DNA of 37,990 bases from Prevotellaceae bacterium UBA4359 (GTDB lineage Bacteria > Bacteroidota > Bacteroidia > Bacteroidales > Bacteroidaceae). The stretch is taken from contig DGSP01000036.1 in NCBI GenBank assembly GCA_002393555.1, positions 4,964-42,953 on the forward strand. Direction: 5' to 3'. The notes beneath the pieces were generated by a model. That model did no database searches and had not been told where the DNA came from. It was given only the letters and a program-made list of their open reading frames with translations. Positions 9,701 through 15,147 of this stretch are shown here, piece by piece. Position 1 is the first letter of the stretch; each line of letters begins with the position of its first letter. The position numbers and the translations under genes are program-made.

Positions 9701-12429
9701 ACCCGATGAACGAGGGTTCGGGCGACTATGTCATCGACTACACGCAGGGTGCCAACGCCAAGTTGATAGATGCCGCATGGGTCACCCCACAGGGCGTGTC
9801 GCTGCATGTGGAGAAGGCCGACAAGGGCGTGCTGCTCGACAAGAACGCCATGAACCGCACCAGCGAGCAGGACTACACGCTGATGTTCTGGTTCAAGACC
9901 GACGCTGAGGGTCGCGGCACGCTGCTCTCCAACGGTCGCGGTCAGAAAGAGGACAACGGTGCTGAGAACCAGTTCCATATCGGATTCGAGGACGACAAGC
10001 TGATGTACCGCTCGAACGGCTTTGCAGCCGAGGTACCAGGCAACTGGAGCGACGGCAAGTGGCACAACTTCGCCATGACGGTGAACCGTGGCCGCAACGT
10101 GGCCAACATCTACATGGACAAGGAACAGGTGGCGACCTTCGAGGCCGACTCTCTGGGTGGCATCAGCGGCGGATATCCGCTCATCGGTGCAAGCCGCTAC
10201 GACATCGTCAACGAGAAGGACACCCTGCTGAAACAGGACGGACTGACCCCGCTGAAGGGTAACGTGGACGAACTGATGTTCTTCGCTCAGGCACTGCCGC
10301 AGCAGCTCATCAGCACCTACGCCTCGAAGAGTCCCAACGGTGACGAGGCCGGACTGCTGACCTACCTGAGTTTCGACCGCCAAGAGCGCCAGAAGGACAA
10401 CAGCATCGAGTTGGTGCCCTACGCCTTCAGCAAGAAACTCTATCTGGACGACCAGGGCAAGCCCCGCTACCGACTCAACCCGGAGACGAAACTGCCCACC
10501 GACACACTGGTGCGCGACTACCTGTTCGTGGACGACGAGGAGGTCATCCTGACACACATGGACAAGACAGAGGCTGCTCCCGTGGTGCCCTACGAGGAAG
10601 TGACGAACCTGAAGTTCTCGTTCATAGGGCGTGGCAACCAAGTGCTGGTGGAACTCGACGAGCCTAAGGCCAAATTGAACCACCGCAACATCTACGTGAC
10701 GCTGCGCGACATTGAGGATCTGAACGGCAACACGATGGCTTCGCCGAAGACGGCCTGCTACTACGTGGCGAACAGCAGCCTGCAGTGGCTGGCGAACCGC
10801 CTGGACAACACCATCAAGTATGGCAGCGAAGGGAGTTGTGAACTGCCATTCTTCAACTATGGTGCACAGAGCCACACCTACACCATCGAGAACTGCCCAC
10901 GTTGGCTCACGCTCGACAAGTATAGCGACGTGGTGGCACCACAGACGCTGGACTATGTCAATGCAACGGTGAGCAAGGACCTGAACATCGGCACGTACAA
11001 CGAGATTCTGTACCTGACCGACGAGGAGGGCATCACCGAGCCGCTCTACCTCAACCTGACCATCGAAGGCGACCAGCCTGAGTGGGCACAGGACATCGAC
11101 AACGACTTGCTGCAGAACTCGATGAGCATCAGCGGACAGGTGTATCTCTACAACGAATTGGACACCGACACTCGCGACATCGTGGGCGTGTTCGACAACA
11201 AGAACCAGTGCCACGGCTACGCTAACATCAGCCACGACACGCAGAGCGGCAAGACAGTCCTCTACCTGACCATCTATGACAACCAGGCCAGCGGACGCGA
11301 ACTGAACTTCCGTCTGTGGCAGTATAGCACTGGACGCGAAATCGTGCTGACCACCACACCGGCCATCACGTTTGCGAAGGATGCCATGCTGGGGGTTGAC
11401 AAGCCCGTGCGCTTCAACGGCGGCGAGGCCTTCGTACAGTACTTCAACCTGAAGAGGGGCTGGAACTGGGTATCGTTCAATGTGAACAGCAATGATGCCG
11501 ACATGGAGACGCTACTGACAAGCATGCCTTGGCAGAAGGGCGACATGCTGACCGAACTGGGCGGTGGCCTGACGCTGGACTATGACGGCAGCCAATGGAC
11601 GGCAAGCGACAAACCGCAGGAGATGCCTATCTCGGCCAAAAAGGCATACGCCATCAGGGTACAGCAGGAATGCGCTATCCCCATCAAGGGTACCGTCATC
11701 AAAGAAAAGGATGACCGCACCATCACGCTGAAGCAAGGATGGAACGGCATTGGCTACACACCGATGACGAACCTGACTGTAGAGACGGCACTGAGCGACT
11801 ACTATGACCAGGCAGAGCCAGGAGACGTGATTAAGAGTCACACGGAGTTTGCCTACTTCACCAAGACTAGCAACACTGGACGCTGGCGCGGCAGTCTGCA
11901 GTACATGAAGCCCGGCGAGGGTTACATGATGCTTCGTAAGAATGCCACAGAAGCCTCTTTCGCCTATCCGTACTACGATATGAATAGCAACTTCCGTGAG
12001 GATTGGACGACAAGCACCAACCGCGCAGCCGCCAAGTCGCGCAGCACGATGAACGTCAGTGCCGTAGTAGAAGGTTTCGATGTTGAAGATGGCGACCGCC
12101 TGATAGCTTACGTCAACGGTGAGGCGATGGGCGAGCAGATGCTTACGACGGACTCCGAACCTGCCTACCTGAGCATTGCGGGCGACAAGCAGCAACCTAT
12201 CTGGTTCGCTATCGAGCGTGAAGGCGAGATTGTTGCCTCTACCGCTGAGATTATGACCTTCAAGGCAAACGATGTCATCGGCAGTCCTGACGAGCCGACA
12301 GCCATCAACTTCGTCAAGTCTGAGCACGAAGATGGCAAGTGGTACACCCTCGGTGGTCTGCAACTACAGAAGAAGCCGACACAAAAGGGCATCTACATCT
12401 TCAACGGTCGCAAGATTCTGGTGAAATAA
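718..12429 (+). CDS. Giant secreted multidomain surface protein (3,903 aa)
   Basis: The start gives a clear signal peptide (positively charged N-terminus, LMLLALFAWLLP core, cleavage near AAAEE). Regions in order: unassigned N-terminus; an FN3-like segment around residues 291-371; three 220-230-residue repeats beginning near 523, 741 and 970, with GNGHT, TIKNL..GT and AAGLIG-type signatures like GLUG/right-handed repeats of adhesins; three short NWxVxxGxxxP repeats at about 1206-1300; a second FN3-like segment near 1328-1411; carboxypeptidase-regulatory-like beta modules near 1415-1615; a long unassigned middle; two LamG/ConA-like segments near 2825-2971 and 3027-3201; an Ig/BACON-like segment near 3375-3460; and GWNW repeats from 3576. 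The last residues (GKWYTLGGLQLQ..KGIYIFNGRKILVK) resemble short sorting tails of Prevotella secreted proteins. A role in adhesion or glycan binding is inferred. It is probably cotranscribed with the lipoprotein 27 nt downstream. Confidence 0.9.
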   Translation: MNKTTNILRGRPWLMLLALFAWLLPQRAAAEEYVHDPDHYSVSLGGTNIVYFTAPVYDQKNVDQWINEGRLYCQPEGESKFEVIYWESSKNIDSDATEVNTKFSTTADGFFDITKGNTRDTYRLTKDKASWIYIKRNSDGYSFTYDAEWVVPYNLLGKKLTFTWEVERWGNGSWTKTKVTGLKTVTINMPAASAKLTPFVSSPMMNPQNPGKLELPWFMASDSIVSARYEYTDADGERKKVPINNMSRGIIELDANVPHRNFRVVCSYKQQGDKGSYLIEDQGSSTQNIAMIHAPIGLTARPLGGLKAKVELSWNVPYLDDEDLAPTDFFEVQRSLTGKEEDFETIYQDFYSSKAKKTTYTFIDSTLVESMQAGLLANGGTLNNLTYRVRRAITQDWGWGATNNCAATTRCVVDDLHLLRIANYTAQWEDEKAYTVRVSWLYADEKGAVWDDRAKMVLRVISKNRRGAIVDSLVYTIDDETERAQRYKVVNLPRSCVYYNIDMYVERGTSPINQLEDVTEYFFPIRNANDWNTFRQKVTDAKGQPVNARLYADISTGNSAGDTNSPFCGVFDGNGHTLTVSIVHNTEQQAPFRHVGNATIKNLRTAGTINTSAKYAAGLIGCTMEGATVNIENCRSSVTLNSSVNGEGLLAGFIACQSGSNVVIRNCKFDGSFEGDHATHDRGFVAWVARGSNLAIDNCVFAPDRIATPLEGCQTWVGLDTQDVQYSNINSFATREYSAYIVIRNAADWHQFAVMVNEAANQHGVDAILDADISISEPVGVTEGTRYRGTFNGNGHTITFNKSGVTEKYMAPFRHVGDATIKNLHTAGTISSNGAYATGLVAQVVNGGNLTIENCHSSMTISNSGSEDMTCAGFVGRVSSSTVTIRNSKFDGSFEGANSYGHGGFVSWVDENSSATIENCLFNPDHISTKHDQCETWVRKDAKGSVTVTNSHATKDFGTEIAIIDGKTFMVLRSTTDWMNFKEALKTNDYTNAIMADDFTVTHCVAWNGEGNFHGIFDGNGHTLNMNINEAGADISPFGLFKYAHGCTIKNLHVTGKIKGGDHVAGLVGEAGEVNGKWTDIFNCRVSASIESSGWMAGGFIGRGTNANIQNSLFDGSIWCQRAQVDGNQNWAGAFHGFRDGAEGTVFNAIVQNCLEKATWYNILLQHLNSKPWTYWGNGENSDSKNNWSYTGISGASKVTGESVGTMANYLGNSNWEVVGGNVVPKMFKTTIPTNPWSTMSASEMVTALGDNWTVSGGKAIPIMPTLTIATVANEESFLSDLGNGWTVENGVIFPYIKSIDPTYATINDPNLKGLFYYKNTGKIEPELLTQTRQSSVLLSWSTDGNPIDYFRVLRRMKGHGEDQWKEVAWGLTDLSYEDTSVSPLLTYEYKVQAVNDCEGRDSTETKVVVGECKHTGRVEGYVRFNDGTGAPGIWVAISYGGNEVTRVKTDESGYFEQDELSYQGQTAANYSVGPVAGSGVNIQPVPVTFDATSNNKTLREFTIENGRRFSGYVMYDGTSIPVKGVNFLVDGNKIHNAKGEFVETDYDGSFSFRLLEGDHTIQAVMDKHVFTNDGWYKNSDKQNITADVAGIYFYDATKVTLTGRVVGGDDQGQKPLMNNLSKNNLGDSIQMVLTLEGDNTSWLVYDNLNPSRTQREEVVRHPRNGDKHYTSVLTQRKRMVVTPDLTTGEYTLTLPPVRWKVQQVYCKGYPTLFQEGQVSEVIDLTNALDTLHVTYDGTYYDAEENCLENPTATYQAVYNRIYHSPVEVTYRQLGYDTFDYFGDKNYMATELTGKTTEVPLVYGVKKPNWPATRSDSIQAIYTFGHPVFSVERKYNILLQVAERYQYNNDPASGAPDLVPLGGGKARMQNGMKAFAIESLTEEPVKIDSLGRALFTLKADQTTTMLTGKNALKTVTFTVERDGTFIEAEPLQGYVLNMYPIGSAKSILTEGQPLLFDILRDPPGAYSSNTLAKGATLNNTYMMNLTLMAGINMTYKSGEDLQILSGQMIGTNAAGAITGTVVGPLSTGKFEEGTVDQLMYNAQGSKAFSHTMVLGHNVSTSGDPSMVGADADVYIGTVQNVVVTPMSTIRAVTNDMLQEMIARIGKDNIVALTKEKMESDISKRINYGTVVVIASGLNADGDTIHLIRDVSLGYGPEVQSQFFYSQKQILTQIIPDKAKEIADMMYFGTKAKAQEIADNTGRPVYLSLRQPTDSAFAVVNRPIDGHAYNTDIDMPQKGINYLVVLPTGKKESDFSDEVTEKYQIIKAWLEMIAQNEGEKLTAHDLVANYDVAGTQGVNYSETFDNNYSTTWMNYFPIATEVDYFNSGSKSLNQLTSGITLGVTIATSIALSMQEMKTWTDPTVAVTQENGTNQSVSFSGHLLQWKILPVIVCSTVGTDAETRVYNRTESFTIATDPASHLNVDVYRVNTTVNEKEEFVNAKDIFTNYNFNALNDNMEYYMGKTLKKQDIMRPRSFVFRTRGGSTQNPWEDERVTKVYDPGKVLDARTLKIVNPKIRLDKQSVSGVSVDDAAKFTVFVSNESEKPEATDGLTALQVFAIDMMNPLGAKISINGQPLTTGGMTVTCLPGKETALQMEVRAGQGFDYEKLTLGVMSPTDAAHAYALTTFDVHFLHKAGGVNITVPGDKWVLNTNAQQDSKRGWYLPVTIDGFDRHQHNFDHIEFQYKESQRGDDAWTNLCSFYAKDSLMAQANGVRELIKPNANITTEFYGEGWTMERAYDLRAVLFCRNGNDFLTTSSKVISGIKDTRRPQLFGTPEPKSGLLTASDDIVFNFSEDIEYNYLSAITNFEVKGEVNNSSLSEMVSVQFNGTTASVESEAKRNFSGKDLTIDLMVKPAETGRDMPLFSHGSNGQKLQLWLTKDFRLKAVVNDQTLTASTEMPKNIFQQVALVLNQTDSLVTLYHGGLSVGSLKLSSLYTGTGALIFGRTNEQNRTESTFYEGRMMEARLWYNAMDGTLIGSTYGGHHLTGYEKDLVDYYPMNEGSGDYVIDYTQGANAKLIDAAWVTPQGVSLHVEKADKGVLLDKNAMNRTSEQDYTLMFWFKTDAEGRGTLLSNGRGQKEDNGAENQFHIGFEDDKLMYRSNGFAAEVPGNWSDGKWHNFAMTVNRGRNVANIYMDKEQVATFEADSLGGISGGYPLIGASRYDIVNEKDTLLKQDGLTPLKGNVDELMFFAQALPQQLISTYASKSPNGDEAGLLTYLSFDRQERQKDNSIELVPYAFSKKLYLDDQGKPRYRLNPETKLPTDTLVRDYLFVDDEEVILTHMDKTEAAPVVPYEEVTNLKFSFIGRGNQVLVELDEPKAKLNHRNIYVTLRDIEDLNGNTMASPKTACYYVANSSLQWLANRLDNTIKYGSEGSCELPFFNYGAQSHTYTIENCPRWLTLDKYSDVVAPQTLDYVNATVSKDLNIGTYNEILYLTDEEGITEPLYLNLTIEGDQPEWAQDIDNDLLQNSMSISGQVYLYNELDTDTRDIVGVFDNKNQCHGYANISHDTQSGKTVLYLTIYDNQASGRELNFRLWQYSTGREIVLTTTPAITFAKDAMLGVDKPVRFNGGEAFVQYFNLKRGWNWVSFNVNSNDADMETLLTSMPWQKGDMLTELGGGLTLDYDGSQWTASDKPQEMPISAKKAYAIRVQQECAIPIKGTVIKEKDDRTITLKQGWNGIGYTPMTNLTVETALSDYYDQAEPGDVIKSHTEFAYFTKTSNTGRWRGSLQYMKPGEGYMMLRKNATEASFAYPYYDMNSNFREDWTTSTNRAAAKSRSTMNVSAVVEGFDVEDGDRLIAYVNGEAMGEQMLTTDSEPAYLSIAGDKQQPIWFAIEREGEIVASTAEIMTFKANDVIGSPDEPTAINFVKSEHEDGKWYTLGGLQLQKKPTQKGIYIFNGRKILVK

Positions 12430-12456
12430 CTCATAACAACGTAATATCGAAGAATT

Positions 12457-13218
12457 ATGAATAAGACAAAGTTAATGTTCGTTCTGCTGGCAAGCCTCGT
12501 ACTGGGGGCTTGCGACAGCAGAGACGACGACGATAGCACGAATGCTACCTACACGGAGACCTCACTGAATGAGGTTCCCGTGTGGAGTATTGACTGGAGC
12601 AACAACCAGGAACGCCCCGACTGGACGGCACCCGATGCGTCCTACTACGCGAACTGGACGATACTCAAGGTGCAGATAGAGGAGGCACTACAGCCTTTCG
12701 TCTCCGAAGGCGACTTGATGGCACTCTTCGTGAACGGCGAATTGCGCGGACTGGCAAAGCCTGCTGTCACCGTGGAGGGGAATCAGACAAGCAAGTTTTT
12801 GCTGAAAGCCTACGGCAACGAGACGGGAACGGAAACGGTAAAAATGTCGCTGAAATACTACAACCAGACGCTGAAGCACATCTTTACATTGGTTGACAAC
12901 ATCAGCCTGAACTCGGACGAGCCGATTGGCATCGACGAGGTCTTTATCCCCGAATTCACCTGCGGCTCAGCCAAGTATCCCGTGATGAAGATAGCGATGG
13001 TGGAGAGCCTGCTCTTCAAGGTGGGCATCACACCCACCAGTGGCAACAAGGTGGGCGCCTTCGCCGGCGACGAGTGCCGTGGCACGGCGACACTGTCAGG
13101 CAACGGCAGTACGCCGCTGCTCATCTACGGGCGCAACGCTGGCGAGTCAATCACGCTGAAGTACTATGACGCTGTAACAGGAAAACTGTACACCATCCCC
13201 GACGCCGTGACATTGTAA
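12457..13218 (+). CDS. Surface lipoprotein sharing a C-terminal module with the giant protein
   Basis: This is a 253-residue protein with a lipoprotein signal (lipobox LGAC, Cys19) followed by DSRDDDD. That acidic stretch matches the lipoprotein export signal that directs Bacteroidetes lipoproteins to the cell surface. Two copies of a roughly 85-residue module follow (about 68-160 and 172-253), with the pattern GD/NK..A.F.. (D/N)GE.RG, a hydrophobic strand, then a K/R-YY(D/N) element and a DEPIGID-like end. The same module occurs in the giant protein near residues 3471-3569 and 3778-3867. The 27-nt gap and absence of a terminator imply an operon. Function is unknown; it may be a surface partner or anchor of the giant protein. 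Confidence 0.85.
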   Translation: MNKTKLMFVLLASLVLGACDSRDDDDSTNATYTETSLNEVPVWSIDWSNNQERPDWTAPDASYYANWTILKVQIEEALQPFVSEGDLMALFVNGELRGLAKPAVTVEGNQTSKFLLKAYGNETGTETVKMSLKYYNQTLKHIFTLVDNISLNSDEPIGIDEVFIPEFTCGSAKYPVMKIAMVESLLFKVGITPTSGNKVGAFAGDECRGTATLSGNGSTPLLIYGRNAGESITLKYYDAVTGKLYTIPDAVTL

Positions 13219-13272
13219 TAGCATCATAGGGTAAAGAAGTCTCTGTGAGATAAATTCCAAGTCAAATCAAGA

Positions 13273-13306
13273 AGGACTGCATCACATCGCGTTGATGCAG
13301 CCCTTT
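13273..13306. terminator. Bidirectional terminator between lipoprotein and methyltransferase
   Basis: The arms 13273-13284 and 13293-13304 pair over 12 nt with one mismatch and an 8-nt loop, followed on the plus strand by TTTTT. It separates convergent genes: the lipoprotein (plus) and the methyltransferase (minus, stop at 13308). It is the counterpart of the hairpin at 191-228, consistent with duplication of the methyltransferase 3' end including its terminator. Confidence 0.7.
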
Positions 13307-13307
13307 T

Positions 13308-14543
13308 TCATGCTCCATTCCTTTTCCGGCATTTCAGCAGCACATCGCCTTCGCCTCTCATCTTGACACCAAAGAGATAGACTCCGCCACCATCGCGAAT
13401 GCCAGTGCGTTGACGCAATTGGTCGGCAGTCATCACAAAGTTGCGGGTGGCAATGTTGGCTTGGGGGATGTCTCGCTTCAGACGTTTCAGCACCTTGGAA
13501 GAGAAAGGAATCTGTTCTTCCACTTCGAAGATGCGCCCGGGGAAATCGGGCAGGAGTTCGTCGGAGGTCATCAAGTGGGTGTCGTAGTCGAGTTGGCGCA
13601 CAGGGAAACGGTGGCAGAGCGAGCCAAAGAGTTGCGCTTTCATCAGTGTGACATCGGGTTCGTAGAGATAGTTTCCTACTCTGTTTTCAACGACAAAAAC
13701 TTCCATTTCATCGGGGAAACTGGCTGTATAGTGAATGGTGGAAGAGGAAAGGAAGTCCGCACAATGCACCACCACAGCAGTCCCTCCTCTCACCCTCCTT
13801 GCAGGGAGGGTCTGCTGTGAGGGAAGGGTCTCTTGTTTGATGAGCACCTCCTTGCATTCGTTCTTTACGGCCACGATGTGAATCTCCGTCACTCTCTTCA
13901 GTTTGCGCAACACATCGGTCAAATCGGCCATCGGGGAGAGTTTCGCCAGCACCATCGGGGCATGGGACAGGAGTTCATCCTGCCACTCCACGATGTTCGG
14001 TTCGCAGTCTTCCATCGCATACACTCGGCTTCCATCGTATGCCCGTCGGGCAGGGTCGAGGTAGATGACATCCACCGATGGAATGGGCAGTTTTCGGCCA
14101 TCGCCACACCGCACCTCCACCTCTGGATGCTTTCCGTCTTTCAGCACCACAAAGTTATGTCTGGCCACCTCGCAGAGTTGCTCGCTCCGTTCTGTGTAGA
14201 TGGCTCTCTCCATCCCCTTGCTCATGTACCAGAAATCGACGCCCATGCCTCCCGTCATGTCGCAAAGGCTCTCCCCTTCGATGATGCTCCGCTTATACTT
14301 TGCCGTCACCTCCGAACTGCACTGCTCGGCTGGCACACGGCCTCCCATCACTAACTCGGCATTTCCCCACCACTCCGGCAACTTCTCCCTCAGTTTCCTC
14401 CTCGCCTCAATCTGTTCCACAGCAGCAGGCACATCAATGTCCCGATACCGCCCAGCCGCCAACAGCAGTTCGGCCATATCATCGTTCAGGTGCGTCTGGA
14501 TGAAATCGCGAAGTTCAGGTGTCCAATTCATTCCCTTTCTCAT
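13308..14543 (-). CDS. THUMP-like domain class I SAM-dependent methyltransferase
   Basis: This 411-residue protein matches the Bacteroidetes family of class I SAM-dependent methyltransferases with THUMP-like N- and C-terminal domains, presumed RNA modifiers with unknown substrate. Visible motifs are the SAM-binding CDMTGGMGVD at 94-103, an acidic motif near YTERSEQ, and the catalytic-type DVIYLDPARR at 158-167. The C-terminal domain (IATRNF..LKCRK) is the part duplicated at 237-377. The start at 14543 is supported by a promoter 17 nt upstream; an alternative Met lies four codons in. Oddity: residues about 237-257 are encoded by an imperfect palindrome (13773-13819) that looks like an in-frame repeat insertion. 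Convergent with the lipoprotein gene. Confidence 0.88.
   Translation of the reverse strand: MRKGMNWTPELRDFIQTHLNDDMAELLLAAGRYRDIDVPAAVEQIEARRKLREKLPEWWGNAELVMGGRVPAEQCSSEVTAKYKRSIIEGESLCDMTGGMGVDFWYMSKGMERAIYTERSEQLCEVARHNFVVLKDGKHPEVEVRCGDGRKLPIPSVDVIYLDPARRAYDGSRVYAMEDCEPNIVEWQDELLSHAPMVLAKLSPMADLTDVLRKLKRVTEIHIVAVKNECKEVLIKQETLPSQQTLPARRVRGGTAVVVHCADFLSSSTIHYTASFPDEMEVFVVENRVGNYLYEPDVTLMKAQLFGSLCHRFPVRQLDYDTHLMTSDELLPDFPGRIFEVEEQIPFSSKVLKRLKRDIPQANIATRNFVMTADQLRQRTGIRDGGGVYLFGVKMRGEGDVLLKCRKRNGA
13773..13819. repeat. Palindromic repeat inserted in frame in the methyltransferase gene
   Basis: The arms 13773-13787 and 13805-13819 are 15-nt inverted copies with one mismatch. The loop contains a competing CCCTCC/GGAGGG stem (about 13793-13810). 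The segment encodes a polar stretch (TLPSQQTLPARRVRGG) between two conserved blocks of the methyltransferase. It resembles REP-type palindromic elements and keeps the frame open. Confidence 0.6.
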
Positions 14544-14560
14544 GTTTTCTGATGCTCATG

Positions 14561-14591
14561 CAAAGGTACTGCTTTTTTGCGAAATGGCAAA
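14561..14591 (-). promoter_or_regulatory. Promoter of the methyltransferase gene
   Basis: On the minus strand, TACCTTTG (14561-14568) is preceded by TTTG (14588-14591) at 19 nt, a full match to the Bacteroidetes -33/-7 promoter. It lies 17 nt before the ATG at 14543, so the leader is very short. Confidence 0.75.
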
Positions 14592-14608
14592 TACAATCTT
14601 ATTCTTTA

Positions 14609-14626
14609 ACGTGAGTTCGGTGTAAG
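14609..14626 (+). repeat. Dispersed repeat ACGTGAGTTCGGTGTAAG, copy 1
   Basis: An 18-nt sequence that recurs with one difference at 37967-37984 and, in inverted and more diverged form, at 15012-15029. Similarity around this copy extends into TTCTTT just upstream. Copies 1 and 2 bracket the minisatellite at 14670-14947 in opposite orientation, as the ends of a small non-autonomous element would. Confidence 0.55.
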
Positions 14627-14669
14627 GTTCCAACTCCCTTACGTATCCTCCTCCACTCCCCAGTCATGT

Positions 14670-14947
14670 CTTCACGCTTCTGGCAGTCGTTTCTTCACGG
14701 TTCTGGCAGGCATCTCGTTGAGGGATAAGACGAGTGCCAGACGGAGGTTGATACGAGTGCGAGGCTGGGGGTGATACGGGTGGGAGAGGGAGGAAGATAC
14801 AGGTGAGAGAGCGGGGTTGATGCGGGTGAGAGGCTGGGGTTGATGCGGGTGAGAGGGGGAGGAAGATACTGGTGAGAGATGGAGGTGATGACGAGTGGAT
14901 GAAGGTGGTGGATACGGGTGTGGGATGGCGGTGGATGCAGGTGTGCG
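14670..14947. repeat. 23-bp minisatellite in the methyltransferase-mnmG gap
   Basis: Two copies of a CTTCACGsTTCTGGCAG unit start at 14670 and 14693 (23 nt apart). A second, degenerate, purine-rich series of GATrCGGGTGAGAGG-type units follows, starting near 14724, 14750, 14773, 14796, 14819, 14842, 14865, 14887, 14911 and 14934, so the period is almost always 23 nt. No credible gene lies in 14544-15147. The minus strand is open for 130 codons here, but it is a Pro/Ser/His-rich by-product of the repeat. Confidence 0.8.
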
Positions 14948-15011
14948 TTCGCTGAAGAGGTGAGAAGGAGGGAGAGGTGTTAATCCTTCCCGTCGGTTTT
15001 CAGCACACTTT

Positions 15012-15029
15012 CTTGCGCAGAACTCACGT
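15012..15029 (-). repeat. Dispersed repeat ACGTGAGTTC.., copy 2 (inverted)
   Basis: On the minus strand this reads ACGTGAGTTCTGCGCAAG, preceded by TTTCTTTCA, matching copy 1 at 14609-14626 in opposite orientation. The perfect core shared by both is AACGTGAGTTC. Confidence 0.5.
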
Positions 15030-15117
15030 TGAAAGAAATTATTTGCATTTGTACCACCCAACATGACTGCATTTGCGATTTTCGCCTGTTTTATTTTCTT
15101 GTTCCTTCTTTTTGTGC

Positions 15118-15125
15118 TAACTTTG
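15118..15125 (+). promoter_or_regulatory. Probable -7 box of mnmG
   Basis: TAACTTTG fits TAnnTTTG and ends 22 nt before the mnmG ATG at 15148. The -33 region is T-rich with no exact TTTG at the ideal distance. Confidence 0.55.
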
Positions 15126-15147
15126 CATCCAATTATATGTAATACAG

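Noticed and set aside
9487..11235. Long open minus-strand frame (582 codons) within the giant gene
   Set aside because: It mirrors a strongly coding plus-strand region with signal peptide, domains and codon bias. The minus-strand product is Val/His/Leu-rich with no recognisable domain.
14672..15064. 130-codon minus-strand frame in the minisatellite
   Set aside because: Its Pro/Ser/His-rich sequence is just the translated 23-bp repeat; no start context or family.
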